A DNA stretch of 64,000 nucleotides, from contig CAXIWQ010000075.1 in assembly GCA_964036275.1 (NCBI GenBank), positions 1 to 64,000 of the forward strand, given 5' to 3'. The stretch's first letter is position 1; every line of letters starts with the position of its first letter. Below the pieces are notes generated by a model. The model searched no databases, was not told the DNA's origin, and saw nothing but the letters and a program-made list of their open reading frames with translations. Positions 50,134 to 63,210 of this stretch are shown here, in pieces. Source of the DNA: Litoditis marina. Lineage: Eukaryota > Nematoda > Chromadorea > Rhabditida > Rhabditidae. The translations under genes were made by a program, and so were the position numbers.

Positions 50134-53100
50134 TCGATAACCGCGTTAATTCGTATTTTGTGGCTGTGTGCCACAGAATAGATAGTTGTATTGGGTTTTT
50201 CTAGCTGGGAGCAACATACTTGATAGCCGTATAAATTTTTTTCCTGTAGCTGCAAGGCAAAGAGTCAATAAGCGCGTTAATCTGTCTTTTGTGGCTGTGC
50301 GCCACATAATATAAAGTCGTATTAGGTTTTTGTAGCTGGGAGCAACAGACTTGATAGCCGTATAAACTTTTTTTCCGTAGCTGCAAGCCAATGAGTCGAT
50401 AACCGCGTTAATTTGTCTTCTGTGGCTGTGCGCCACAGAAAAGATAGTCGTATTAAGTTTTTGTAGCTGGTAGCAACAGACTTGATAGCCGTATAAATTT
50501 TTTTCTGTAGCTGCAAGGCAAAGAGTCAATAACCGCGTTAAACTGTCTTTTGTGGCTGTGCGCCACAGGATAAACAGTCGTATTAGGTTTTTGTAGTTGT
50601 GAGCAACAGACTTGATAGCCGTGTTTTTTTTTTCTGTAACTGCAATCCGAAAAGTCGATAACCGCGTTAATTCGTATTTCGTGGCTGTGCGCCACAGAAT
50701 AGATAGTCGTATTAGGTCCTTGTAGCTGGGAGCAACAGACTTGATAGCCGTATGAACTTTTTCCTGTAGCTGCAAGGCAAAGAGTCAATAACCGCATTAA
50801 TTTGTCTTTTGTGGCTGTGCGCCACAGAATATAAAGTCGTATTAGGTTTTTGTAGCTGGGAGCAACAGACTTGATAGCCGTATAAGTTTTTTTCTGTAGC
50901 TGCAAGCCAAAGAGTCAATAACCGCGTTAATTCGTCTTTTGTGGCTGTTCGCCACAAAATAGATTGTCGTATTAGGTTTTTGTAGCTGGGAGCAACAGAT
51001 TTGATAGCCATATGAACTGTTCTCTGTAGCTACAAGGCAAAAAGTCGATAACCGCGTTAATTCGTATTTCGTGGCAGTGCGCCACAGAATTAATTGTCGT
51101 ATTATGTTTTTGTAGCTGGGAGCAACGGATTTGATAGCCGTATGATTTTTTTCTGTAGCTGCAAGGCATAGAGTCAATAACCGCGTTAATTCGTTATTTG
51201 TGGCTGTGCGCCACAGAATAAAAAGTCGTATTAGGTTTTTGTAGCTGGGAGCAACAGATTTGATAGCCGTATGAACTGTTCTCTGTAGCTGCAAGCCAAC
51301 GAGTCGATAACCGCGTTAATTCGTATTTTGTGGCTGTGTGCCACAGAATAGATAGTTGTATTGGGTTTTTCTAGCTGGGAGCAACATACTTGATAGCCGT
51401 ATAAACTTTTTTCTGTAGCTGCAAGGCAAAGAGTCAATAACCGCGTTAATTTGTCTTTTGGGGCTGTGCGCCACAGAATATAAAGTCGTATTAGGTTTTT
51501 GTAGCCATGAGCAACTTGATAGCCGTATGAACTGTTTTCTGTAGCTGCAAGCCAACCAAAGAGGTAATAACCGCGTTAATTTGTCTTTTGTGGCTGTGCG
51601 CCACAGAATATAAAGTCGTATTAGGTTTTTGTAGCCATGAGCAACAGACTTGATAGCCGTATAAACTTTTTTCTGTAGCTGCAAGGCAAAGAGTCGATAA
51701 CCGCGTTAATTCGTATTTTGTGGCTGTGTGCCACAGAATAGATAATTGTATTGGGTTTTTCTAGCTGGGAGCAACATACTTGATAGCCGTATAAACTTTT
51801 TTCTGTAGCTGCAAGGCAAAGAGTCAATAACCGCGTTAATTTGTCTTTTGTGGCTGTGCGCCACAGAATATAAAGTCGTATTAGGTTTTTGTAGCCATGA
51901 GCAACTTGATAGCCGTATGAACTGTTTTCTGTAGCTGCAAGGCAAAGAGTCGATAACCGCGTTAATTCGTATTTTGTGGCTGTGTGCCACAGAATAGATT
52001 GTCGTATTAGGTTTTTGTAGCTGGGAGCAACATATTTGATAGCCGTATGAACTGTTCTCTGTAGCTTGCAAGGCAAAGAGTCGATAACCGCGTTAATTCG
52101 TATTTTGTGGCTGTGCGCCACAGAATAGATTGTCGTATCAGGTTTTTGTAGCTGGGAACAACAGACTTGATAGCCGTATTAACTTTTTTCTGTAGCTGCA
52201 AAGCAAACAGTCGATAACCGCGTTAACTCGTATTTTGTGGCTGTGCGCCACAGAATAGATAGTCGTATTAGGTTTTTGTAGCTGGGAGCAACATACTTGA
52301 TAGCCGTATAAACTTTTTCCTGTAGCTGCACGGCAAAGAGTCAATATCCGAGTAAATTTGTCTTTTGTGGCTGTGCGCCACAGATATAAAGTCGTATTAG
52401 GTTTTTGTAGCTGGGAGCAACAGACTTGATAGCCGTATAAACTTTTTCTGTAGCTGCGAGGCAAAGAGGTAATAACCGCGTTAATTTGTCTTTTGTGGCT
52501 GTGCGCCACAGAATATAAAGGTCGTATTAGGTTTCTGTAGCCATGAGCAACAGACTTGATAGCCGTATAAACTTTTTTCTGTAGCTGCAAGGCAAAGAGT
52601 CGATAACCGCGTTAATTCGTATTTTGTGGCTGTGTGCCACAGAATAGATAGTTGTATTGGGTTTTTCTAGCTGGGAGCAACATACTTGATAGCCGTATAA
52701 ATTTTTTTCCTGTAGCTGCAAGGCAAAGAGTCAATAACCGCGTTAATCTGTCTTTTGTGGCTGTGCGCCACATAATATAAAGTCGTATTAGGTTTTTGTA
52801 GCTGGGAGCAACAGACTTGATAGCCGTATAAACTTTTTTTCCGTAGCTGCAAGCCAATGAGTCGATAACCGCGTTAATTTGTCTTTTGTGGCTGTGCGCC
52901 ACAGAAAAGATAGTCGTATTAAGTTTTTGTAGCTGGTAGCAACAGACTTGATAGCCGTATAAATTTTTTTCTGTAGCTGCAAGGCAAAGAGTCAATAACC
53001 GCGTTAAACTGTCTTTTGTGGCTGTGCGCCACAGGATAAACAGTCGTATTAGGTTTTTGTAGTTGTGAGCAACAGACTTGATAGCCGTGTTTTTTTTTCT

Positions 53101-53900
53101 GTAACTGCAAGCCGAAAAGTCGATAACCGCGTTAATTCGTATTTCGTGGCTGTGCGCCACAGAATAGATAGTCGTATTAGGTTCTTGTAGCTGGGAGCAA
53201 CAGACTTGATAGCCGTATGAACTTTTTCCTGTAGCTGCAAGGCAAAGAGTCAATAACCGCATTAATTTGTCTTTTGTGGCTGTGCGCCACAGAATATAAA
53301 GTCGTATTAGGTTTTTGTAGCTGGAGCAACAGACTTGATAGCCGTATAAGTTTTTTTCTGTAGCTGCAAGCCAAAGAGTCGATAACAGCGTTAATTCGTA
53401 TTTTGTGGCTGTGCGCCACAGAATATATAGTCGTATTAGGTTCTTGTAGCTGTGAGCAACTCACTTGGTAGCCGTATAAGCTTTTTTCTGTAGCTGCAAG
53501 CCAAAGAGTCGATAACAGCGTTAATTCGTATTTTGTGGCTGTGCGCACATAATAGATTGTCGTATTAGGTTTTTGTAGCTGGGAGCAACAGATTTGATAG
53601 CCATATGAACTGTTCTCTGTAGCTACAATGCAAAAAGTCGATAACCGCGTTAATTCGTATTTCGTGGCAGTGCGCCACAGAATTGATTGTCGTATTATGT
53701 TTTTGTAGCTGGGAGCAACGGATTTGATAGCCGTATGATTTTTTTCTGTAGCTGCAAGGCATAGAGTCAATAACCGCGTTAATTCGTATTTTGTGGCTGT
53801 GCGCCACAGAATAAAAAGTCGTATTAGGTTTTTGTAGCTGGGAGCAACAGATGTGATAGCCGTATGAACTGTTCTCTGTAGCTGCAAGCCAACGAGTCGA
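50134..53900 (+). repeat. Array section with two copies of a ~2.47-kb block and small indels
   Basis: The block that starts at 50061-50255 recurs at 52527-52721 (spacing 2466 bp). It includes the AAATTTTTTTCC tract, the CACATAATATAAAG unit, the AAGCCAATGAG unit, the CACAGAAAAGATAG unit and the GATAAACAGTCG unit with its long T-tract. Within the block, 51545-51560 shows GCAAGCCAACCAAAGAGG, a join of two S1 forms with a four-base CCAA duplication. Bases 52060-53325 hold several single-base indels not shared by the sister copies. Confidence 0.65.
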
Positions 53901-54629
53901 TAACCGCGTTAATTCGTATTTTGTGGCTGTGTGCCACAGAATAGATAGTTGTATTGGGTTTTTCTAGCTGGGAGCAACATACTTGATAGCCGTATAAACT
54001 TTTTTCTGTAGCTGCAAGGCAAAGAGTCAATAACCGCGTTAATTTGTCTTTTGGGGCTGTGCGCCACAGAATATAAAGTCGTATTAGGTTTTTGTAGCCA
54101 TGAGCAACTTGATAGCCGTATGAACTGTTTTCTGTAGCTGCAAGGCAAAGAGTCGATAACCGCGTTAATTCGTATTTTTTGGATGTGCGCCACAGAATAG
54201 ATTGTCGTATTAGGTTTTTGTAGCTGGGAGCAACATATTTGATAGCCGTATGAACTGTTCTCTGAAGCTGCAAGGCAAAGAGTCGATAACCGCGTTAATT
54301 CGTATTTTGTGGCTGTGCGCCACAGAATAGATTGTCGTATTAGGTTTTTGTAGCTGGGAGCAACATATTTGATAGCCGTATGAACTGTTCTCTGTAGCTG
54401 CAAGGCAAAGAGTCGATAACCGCGTTAATTCGTATTTTGTGGCTGTGCGCCACAGAATAGATTGTCGTATCAGGTTTTTGTAGCTGGGAACAACAGACTT
54501 GATAGCCGTATTAACTTTTTTCTGTAGCTGCAAAGCAAACAGTCGATAACCGCGTTAACTCGTATTTTGTGGCTGTGCGCCACAGAATAGATAGTCGTAT
54601 TAGGTTTTTGTAGCTGGGAGCAACATACT

Positions 54630-57250
54630 TGATAGCCGTATAAACTTTTTCCTGTAGCTGCACGGCAAAGAGTCAATATCCGCGTAAATTTGTCTTTTGT
54701 GGCTGTGCGCCACAGAATATAAAGTCGTATTAGGTTTTTGTAGCTGGGAGCAACAGACTTGATAGCCGTATAAACTTTTTTCTGTAGCTGCGAGGCAAAG
54801 AGGTAATAACCGCGTTAATTTGTCTTTTGTGGCTGTGCGCCACAGAATATAAAGTCGTATTAGGTTTTTGTAGCCATGAGCAACAGACTTGATAGCCGTA
54901 TAAACTTTTTTCTGTAGCTGCAAGGCAAAGAGTCGATAACCGCGTTAATTCGTATTTTGTGGCTGTGTGCCACAGAATAGATAGTTGTATTGGGTTTTTC
55001 TAGCTGGGAGCAACATACTTGATAGCCGTATAAATTTTTTTCCTGTAGCTGCAAGGCAAAGAGTCAATAACCGCGTTAATCTGTCTTTTGTGGCTGTGCG
55101 CCACATAATATAAAGTCGTATTAGGTTTTTGTAGCTGGGAGCAACAGACTTGATAGCCGTATAAACTTTTTTTCCGTAGCTGCAAGCCAATGAGTCGATA
55201 ACCGCGTTAATTTGTCTTTTGTGGCTGTGCGCCACAGAAAAGATAGTCGTATTAAGTTTTTGTAGCTGGTAGCAACAGACTTGATAGCCGTATAAATTTT
55301 TTTCTGTAGCTGCAAGGCAAAGAGTCAATAACCGCGTTAAACTGTCTTTTGTGGCTGTGCGCCACAGGATAAACAGTCGTATTAGGTTTTTGTAGTTGTG
55401 AGCAACAGACTTGATAGCCGTGTTTTTTTTTTCTGTAACTGCAAGCCGAAAAGTCGATAACCGCGTTAATTCGTATTTCGTGGCTGTGCGCCACAGAATA
55501 GATAGTCGTATTAGGTTCTTGTAGCTGGGAGCAACAGACTTGATAGCCGTATGAACTTTTTCCTGTAGCTGCAAGGCAAAGAGTCAATAACCGCATTAAT
55601 TTGTCTTTTGTGGCTGTGCGCCACAGAATATAAAGTCGTATTAGGTTTTTGTAGCTGGGAGCAACAGACTTGATAGCCGTATAAGTTTTTTTCTGTAGCT
55701 GCAAGCCAAAGAGTCGATAACAGCGTTAATTCGTATTTTGTGGCTGTGCGCCACAGAATATATAGTCGTATTAGGTTCTTGTAGCTGTGAGCAACTCACT
55801 TGGTAGCCGTATAAGCTTTTTTCTGTAGCTGCAAGCCAAAGAGTCGATAACAGCGTTAATTCGTATTTTGTGGCTGTGCGCCACAGAATAGATAGTCGTA
55901 TTAGGTTCTTGTAGCTGGGAGCAACAGACTTGATAGCCGTATGAACTTTTTCCTGTAGCTGCAAGGCAAAGAGTCAATAACCGCGTTAAACTGTCTTTTG
56001 TGGCTGTGCGCCACAGGATAAACAGTCGTATTAGGTTTTTGTAGTTGTGAGCAACAGACTTGATAGCCGTGTTTTTTTTCTGTAACTGCAAGCCGAAAAG
56101 TCGATAACCGCGTTAATTCGTATTTCGTGGCTGTGCGCCACAGAATAGATAGTCGTATTAGGTTCTTGTAGCTGGGAGCAACAGACTTGATAGCCGTATA
56201 AACTTTTTCCTGTAGCTGCACGGCAAAGAGTCAATATCCGCGTAAATTTGTCTTTTGTGGCTGTGCGCCACAGAATATAAAGTCGTATTAAGTTTTTGTA
56301 GCTGGGAGCAACAGACTTGATAGCCGTATAAACTTTTTTCTGTAGCTGCGAGGCAAAGAGGTAATAACCGCGTTAATTTGTCTTTTGTGGCTGTGCGCCA
56401 CAGAATATAAAGTCGTATTAGGTTTTTGTAGCCATGAGCAACAGACTTGATAGCCGTATAAACTTTTTTCTGTAGCTGCAAGGCAAAGAGTCGATAACCG
56501 CGTTAATTCGTATTTTGTGGCTGTGTGCCACAGAATAGATAGTTGTATTGGGTTTTTCTAGCTGGGAGCAACATACTTGATAGCCGTATAAATTTTTTTC
56601 CTGTAGCTGCAAGGCAAAGAGTCAATAACCGCGTTAATCTGTCTTTTGTGGCTGTGCGCCACATAATATAAAGTCGTATTAGGTTTTTGTAGCTGGGAGC
56701 AACAGACTTGATAGCCGTATAAACTTTTTTTCCGTAGCTGCAAGCCAATGAGTCGATAACCGCGTTAATTTGTCTTTTGTGGCTGTGCGCCACAGAAAAG
56801 ATAGTCGTATTAAGTTTTTGTAGCTGGTAGCAACAGACTTGATAGCCGTATAAATTTTTTTTCTGTAGCTGCAAGGCAAAGAGTCAATAACCGCGTTAAA
56901 CTGTCTTTTGTGGCTGTGCGCCACAGGATAAACAGTCGTATTAGGTTTTTGTAGTTGTGAGCAACAGACTTGATAGCCGTGTTTTTTTTTTCTGTAACTG
57001 CAAGCCGAAAAGTCGATAACCGCGTTAATTCGTATTTCGTGGCTGTGCGCCACAGAATAGATAGTCGTATTAGGTTCTTGTAGCTGGGAGCAACAGACTT
57101 GATAGCCGTATGAACTTTTTCCTGTAGCTGCAAGGCAAAAAGTCAATAACCGCATTAATTTGTCTTTTGTGGCTGTGCGCCACAGAATATAAAGTCGTAT
57201 TAGGTTTTTGTAGCTGGGAGCAACAGACTTGGTAGCCGTATAAGCTTTTT
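54630..57250 (+). repeat. Tandem duplication with 1558-bp period
   Basis: The rare S1 form TCAATATCCGCGTAAATTTG occurs at 54673 and 56231, 1558 bp apart (twelve monomers less two bases), and the monomers that follow match in order to about 57200. The T-tract after GATAGCCGTG varies among related copies: 10 T at 55423, 8 at 56071 and 10 at 56981. The mononucleotide runs therefore change faster than the rest of the unit. Confidence 0.72.
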
Positions 57251-60200
57251 TCTGTAGCTGCAAGCCAAAGAGTCGATAACAGCGTGAATTCGTATTTTGT
57301 GGCTGTGCGCCACAGAATATATAGTCGTATTAGGTTCTTGTAGCTGTGAGCAACTCACTTGGTAGCCGTATAAGCTTTTTTCTGTAGCTGCAAGCCAAAG
57401 AGTCGATAACAGCGTTAATTCGTATTTTGTGGCTGTGCGCACATAATAGATTGTCGTATTAGGTTTTTGTAGCTGGGAGCAACAGATTTGATAGCCATAT
57501 GAACTGTTCTCTGTAGCTACAATGCAAAAAGTCGATAACCGCGTTAATTCGTATTTCGTGGCAGTGCGCCACAGAATTGATTGTCGTATTATGTTTTTGT
57601 AGCTGGGAGCAACGGATTTGATAGCCGTATGATTTTTTTCTGTAGCTGCAAGGCATAGAGTCAATAACCGCGTTAATTCGTATTTTGTGGCTGTGCGCCA
57701 CAGAATAAAAAGTCGTATTAGGTTTTTGTAGCTGGGAGCAACAGATGTGATAGCCGTATAAACTTTTTTCTGTAGCTGCAAGGCGAAGAGTCAATAACCG
57801 CGTTAATTTGTCTTTTGGGGCTGTGCGCCACAGAATATAAAGTCGTATTAGGTTTTTGTAGCCATGAGCAACTTGATAGCCGTATGAACTGTTTTCTGTA
57901 GCTGCAAGGCAAAGAGTCGATAACCGCGTTAATTCGTATTTTGTGGATGTGCGCCACAGAATAGATTGTCGTATTAGGTTTTTGTAGCTGGGAGCAACAT
58001 ATTTGATAGCCGTATGAACTGTTCTCTGTAGCTGCAAGGCAAAGAGTCGATAACCGCGTTAATTCGTATTTTGTGGCTGTGCGCCACAGAATAGATTGTC
58101 GTATCAGGTTTTTGTAGCTGGGAACAACAGACTTGATAGCCGTATTAACTTTTTTCTGTAGCTGCAAAGCAAACAGTCGATAACCGCGTTAACTCGTATT
58201 TTGTGGCTGTGCGCCACAGAATAGATAGTCGTATTAGGTTTTTGTAGCTGGGAGCAACATACTTGATAGCCGTATAAAATGTTTCCTGTAGCTGCACGGC
58301 AAAGAGTCAATAACCGCGTTAATTTGTCTTTTGTGGCTGTGCGCCACAGAATATAAAGTCGTATTAGGTTTTTGTAGCTGGGAGCAACAGACTTGATAGC
58401 CGTATAAACTTTTTTCTGTAGCTGCAAGGCAAAGAGGTAATAACCGCGTTAATTTGTCGTTTGTGGCTGTGCGCCACAGAATATAAAGTCGTATTAGGTT
58501 TTTGTAGCCATGAGCAACAGACTTGATAGCCGTATAAACTTTTTTCTGTAGCTGCAAGGCAAAGAGTCGATAACCGCGTTAATTCGTATTTTGTGGCTGT
58601 GTGCCACAGAATAGATAATTGTATTGGGTTTTTCTAGCTGGGAGCAACATACTTGATAGCCGTATAAACTTTTTTCTGTAGCTGCAAGGCAAAGAGTCAA
58701 TAACCGCGTTAATTTGTCTTTTGTGGCTGTGCGCCACAGAATATAAAGTCGTATTAGGTTTTTGTAGCCATGAGCAACTTGATAGCCGTATGAACTGTTT
58801 TCTGTAGCTGCAAGGCAAAGAGTCGATAACCGCGTTAATTCGTATTTTGTGGCTGTGCGCCACAGAATAGATTGTCGTATTAGGTTTTTGTAGCTGGGAG
58901 CAACATATTTGATAGCCGTATGAACTGTTCTCTGTAGCTGCAAGGCAAAGAGTCGATAACCGCGTTAATTCGTATTTTGTGGCTGTGCGCCACAGAATAG
59001 ATTGTCGTATCAGGTTTTTGTAGCTGGGAACAACAGACTTGATAGCCGTATTAACTTTTTTCTGTAGCTGCAAAGCAAACAGTCGATAACCGCGTTAACT
59101 CGTATTTTGTGGCTGTGCGCCACAGAATAGATAGTCGTATTAGGTTTTTGTAGCTGGGAGCAACATACTTTATAGCCGTATAAACGTTTTCCTGTAGCTG
59201 CACGGCAAAGAGTCAATAACCGCGTTAATTTGTCTTTTGTGACTGTGCGCCACAGAATATAAAGTCGTATTAGGTTTTTGTAGCTGGGAGCAACAGACTT
59301 GATAGCCGTATAAACTTTTTTCTGTAGCTGCGAGGCAAAGAGGTAATAACCGCGTTAATTTGTCTTTTGTGGCTGTGCGCCACAGAATATAAAGTCGTAT
59401 TAGGTTTTTGTAGCCATGAGCAACAGACTTGATAGCCGTATAAACTTTTTTCTGTAGCTGCAAGGCAAAGAGTCGATAACCGCGTTAATTCGTATTTTGT
59501 GGCTGTGTGCCACAGAATAGATAGTTGTATTGGGTTTTTCTAGCTGGGAGCAACATACTTGATAGCCGTATAATTTTGTTTCCTGTAGCTGCAAGGCAAA
59601 GAGTCAATAACCGCGTTAATCTGTCTTTTGTGGCTGTGCGCCACATAATATAAAGTCGTATTAGGTTTTTGTAGCTGGGAGCAACAGACTTGATAGCCGT
59701 ATAAACTTTTTTCCGTAGCTGCAAGCCAATGAGTCGATAACCGCGTTAATTTGTCTTTTGTGGCTGTGCGCCACAGAAAAGATAGTCGTATTAAGTTTTT
59801 GTAGCTGGTAGCAACAGACTTGATAGCCGTGTTTTTTTTTCTGTAACTGCAAGCCGAAAAGTCGATAACCGCGTTAATTCGTATTTCGTGGCTGTGCGCC
59901 ACAGAATAGATAGTCGTATTAGGTTTTTGTAGCCATGAGCAACTTGATAGCCGTATGAACTGTTTTCTGTAGCTGCAAGGCAAAGAGTCGATAACCGCGT
60001 TAATTCGTATTTTGTGGCTGTGCGCCACAGAATAGATTGTCGTATTAGGTTTTTGTAGCTGGGAGCAACATATTTGATAGCCGTATGAACTGTTCTCTGT
60101 AGCTGCAAGGCAAAGAGTCGATAACCGCGTTAATTCGTATTTTGTGGCTGTGCGCCACAGAATAGATTGTCGTATCAGGTTTTTGTAGCTGGGAACAACA

Positions 60201-61470
60201 GACTTGATAGCCGTATTAACTTTTTTCTGTAGCTGCAAAGCAAACAGTCGATAACCGCGTTAACTCGTATTTTGTGGCTGTGCGCCACAGAATAGATAGT
60301 CGTATTAGGTTTTTGTAGCTGGGAGCAACATACTTGATAGCCGTATAAACTTTTTCCTGTAGCTGCACGGCAAAGAGTCAATAACCGCGTTAATTTGTCT
60401 TTTGTGACTGTGCGCCACAGAATATAAAGTCGTATTAGGTTTTTGTAGCTGGGAGCAACAGACTTGATAGCCGTATAAACTTTTTTCTGTAGCTGCGAGG
60501 CAAAGAGGTAATAACCGCGTTAATTTGTCTTTTGTGGCTGTGCGCCACAGAATATAAAGTCGTATTAGGTTTTTGTAGCCATGAGCAACAGACTTGATAG
60601 CCGTATAAACTTTTTTCTGTAGCTGCAAGGCAAAGAGTCGATAACCGCGTTAATTCGTATTTTGTGGCTGTGTGCCACAGAATAGATAGTTGTATTGGGT
60701 TTTTTTTCTAGCTGGGAGCAACATACTTGATAGCCGTATAATTTTTTTTTCCTGTAGCTGCAAGGCAAAGAGTCAATAACCGCGTTAATCTGTCTTTTGT
60801 GGCTGTGCGCCACATAATATAAAGTCGTATTAGGTTTTTGTAGCTGGGAGCAACAGACTTGATAGCCGTATAAACTTTTTTCCGTAGCTGCAAGCCAATG
60901 AGTCGATAACCGCGTTAATTTGTCTTTTGTGGCTGTGCGCCACAGAAAAGATAGTCGTATTAAGTTTTTGTAGCTGGTAGCAACAGACTTGATAGCCGTA
61001 TAAATTTTTTTCTGTAGCTGCAAGGCAAAGAGTCAATAACCGCGTTAAATTGTCTTTTGTGGCTGTGCGCCACAGGATAAACAGTCGTATTAGGTTTTTG
61101 TAGTTGTGAGCAACAGACTTGATAGCCGTGTTTTTTTTCTGTAACTGCAAGCCGAAAAGTCGATAACCGCGTTAATTGGTATTTCGTGGCTGTGCGCCAC
61201 AGAATAGATAGTCGTATTAGGTTCTTGTAGCTGGGAGCAACAGACTTGATAGCCGTATGAACTTTTTCCTGTAGCTGCAAGGCAAAGAGTCAATAACCGC
61301 ATTAATTTGTCTTTTGTGGCTGTGCGCCACAGAATAGATTGTCGTATCAGGTTTTTGTAGCTGGGAACAACAGACTTGATAGCCGTATTAACTTTTTTCT
61401 GTAGCTGCAAAGCAAACAGTCGATAACCGCGTTAACTCGTATTTTGTGGCTGTGCGCACAGAATAGATTG
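57250..61470 (+). repeat. Mosaic of right-domain blocks
   Basis: This section reuses the same monomer types in new orders. The 53.3-54.1 kb block (with GTGCGCACATAATAG, GGCAGTGCGCC and AATAAAAAGTCG units) recurs near 57.4-57.9 kb. The 906-bp family recurs near 58.0-60.3 kb, and the 50.1-51.1 kb family near 59.5-59.9 and 60.7-61.3 kb. A switch from one block to another occurs near 59920, where the GTAGCCATGAGCAACTTGATAG unit follows a GAATAGATAGTCG unit that normally leads into GTTCTTGTAGCTGGG. No single clean period fits the whole stretch. Confidence 0.6.
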
Positions 61471-63210
61471 TCGTATTAGGTTTTTGTAGCTGGGAGCAAC
61501 AGATTTGATAGCCGTATGAACTGTTTACTGTAAATGCAAGTCAAAGAGTCGATAACCGCGTAAATTCGTATTTCGTGGCTGTGCGCCACAGAATAGATAG
61601 TCGTATTACTTTCTTGTAGCTGGGAGCAACAGACTTGATAGCCGTATGAACTTTTTTTTCTGTAGCTGCAAGGCAAAGAGTTAATAACCGCGTTAATTCG
61701 TCTTTTGTGGCTGTGCGCCACAGAATATTCAGTTGTATTAGGTTCTTGTAGCTGTGAGCAACACACTTGATAGCCGTATAAGCTTTTTTTCTGTAGCTGC
61801 AAGCCACAAAGTCAATAACCGCGTCAATTCGTACTTTGTGGTTGTGCACCACAGAATAGATTGTCGTATTAAGTTTTTGTAGCTGGCAGCAACAGATTTG
61901 ATAGCCGTGTGAACTGTTCTCTGTAACTGCAAGCCAAAGAGTCGATAACCGCGTTAGTTCGTATTTTTTGGCTGTGCGCCACAGAATAGATTGTCGTATT
62001 AGGTTTTTGTAGCTGGGAGCAACAAACCTGATAGCCGTGTAAACTTTTTTCTGTAGCTGCAAGCCAAAGAGTCGATAGCCGCGTTAATTCGTATTTCGTG
62101 GCTGTGCGCCACAGAAGAGATAGTCGTATTGAGTTTTTGTAGCTGGGAGCAACAGATTTGATAACCGTATGAACTGTTCTTGGGAGCAAAGACTTGATAG
62201 CCGTATATTTTTTTTCTGTAGCTGCAAGGCAAAGAGTCAATAACCGCGTTAATTCGTCTTTTGTGGCTGTGCGCCACAGAATAGATTGTCGTATCAGGTT
62301 TTTGTAGCTGGGAGCAAAAGACTTGATAGCCGTATTAACTTTTTTCTGTAGCTGCAAACAGTCGATAACCGCGTTGATTCGTATCTTGTGGCTGTGCGCC
62401 ACAGAATAGATAGTCGTATTAGGTTTTTGTAGCTGGGAGCAACATACTTGATAGCCGTATAAACTTTTTTCTGTAGCTGCACGGCAAAGAGTCAATAACC
62501 GCGTTAATTTGTCTTTTGTGGCTGTGCGCCACAGAATATGAAGTCGTATTACGTTTTTGTAGCTGGGAGCAACAGACTTGATAGCCGTATAAACTTTTTT
62601 CCGTAGCTGCAAGGCAAAGAGGTAATAACCGCGTTAATTTGTCTTTTGTGGCTGTGCATCACATAATAGATAGTTGTATTGGGTTTTTCTAGCTGGGAGC
62701 AACAGACTTGATAGCCGTATAAACTTTTTTCCGTAGCTGCAAGGCAAAGAGGTAATAACCGCGTTAATTTGTCTTTTGTGGCTGTGCATCACATAATAGA
62801 TAGTTGTATTGGGTTTTTCTAGCTGGGAGCAACATACTTGATAGCCGTATAAACTTTTTTCTGTAGCTGCAAAACAAAGAGTCAATAACCGCGTTAATCT
62901 GGCTTTTGTGGCTGTGCGCCACAAAACATAAAGTCGTATTAGGTTTTTGTAGTTGGGAGCAACAGACTTGATAGCCGTATTATTTTTTTTTCTGTAACTG
63001 CAAGCCGAAGAGTCGATAACCGCGTTAATTCGTATTTCGTGGCTGTGCGCCACAGAATAGATAATCGTATTAGGTTTTTGTAGCTGGGAGCAACAGACTT
63101 GATAGCCGTATAAACTTTTTTCTGTAGCTGCAAGGCAAAAAGTCGATAACCGCGTTAATTCGTATTTTGTGGCTGTGCGCCACAGAATAGATAGTCGTAT
63201 TAGGTTTTTG
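61470..63210 (+). repeat. Right member of the 15.6-kb segment pair
   Basis: This segment carries the same order of rare units as 46181-47640, including the irregular S3-S3 monomer near 62145-62215. It also holds its own changes, such as a five-base deletion in S1 at 62351 (GCTGCAAACAGTCG) and the adjacent duplicated monomer near 62581-62840. Similarity to the left member ends near 63210. Confidence 0.65.
62581..62840 (+). repeat. Two adjacent identical monomers
   Basis: The monomer with GGCTGTGCATCACATAATAG (62651 and 62781) is repeated at exactly 130 bp, and the two copies look identical over the whole unit, ending where AACAGACTTG is replaced by AACATACTTG. Elsewhere adjacent monomers nearly always differ at several sites, so this is a very recent single-monomer duplication. 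The variant also weakens the S2 hairpin by changing two bases of the right arm. Confidence 0.8.
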
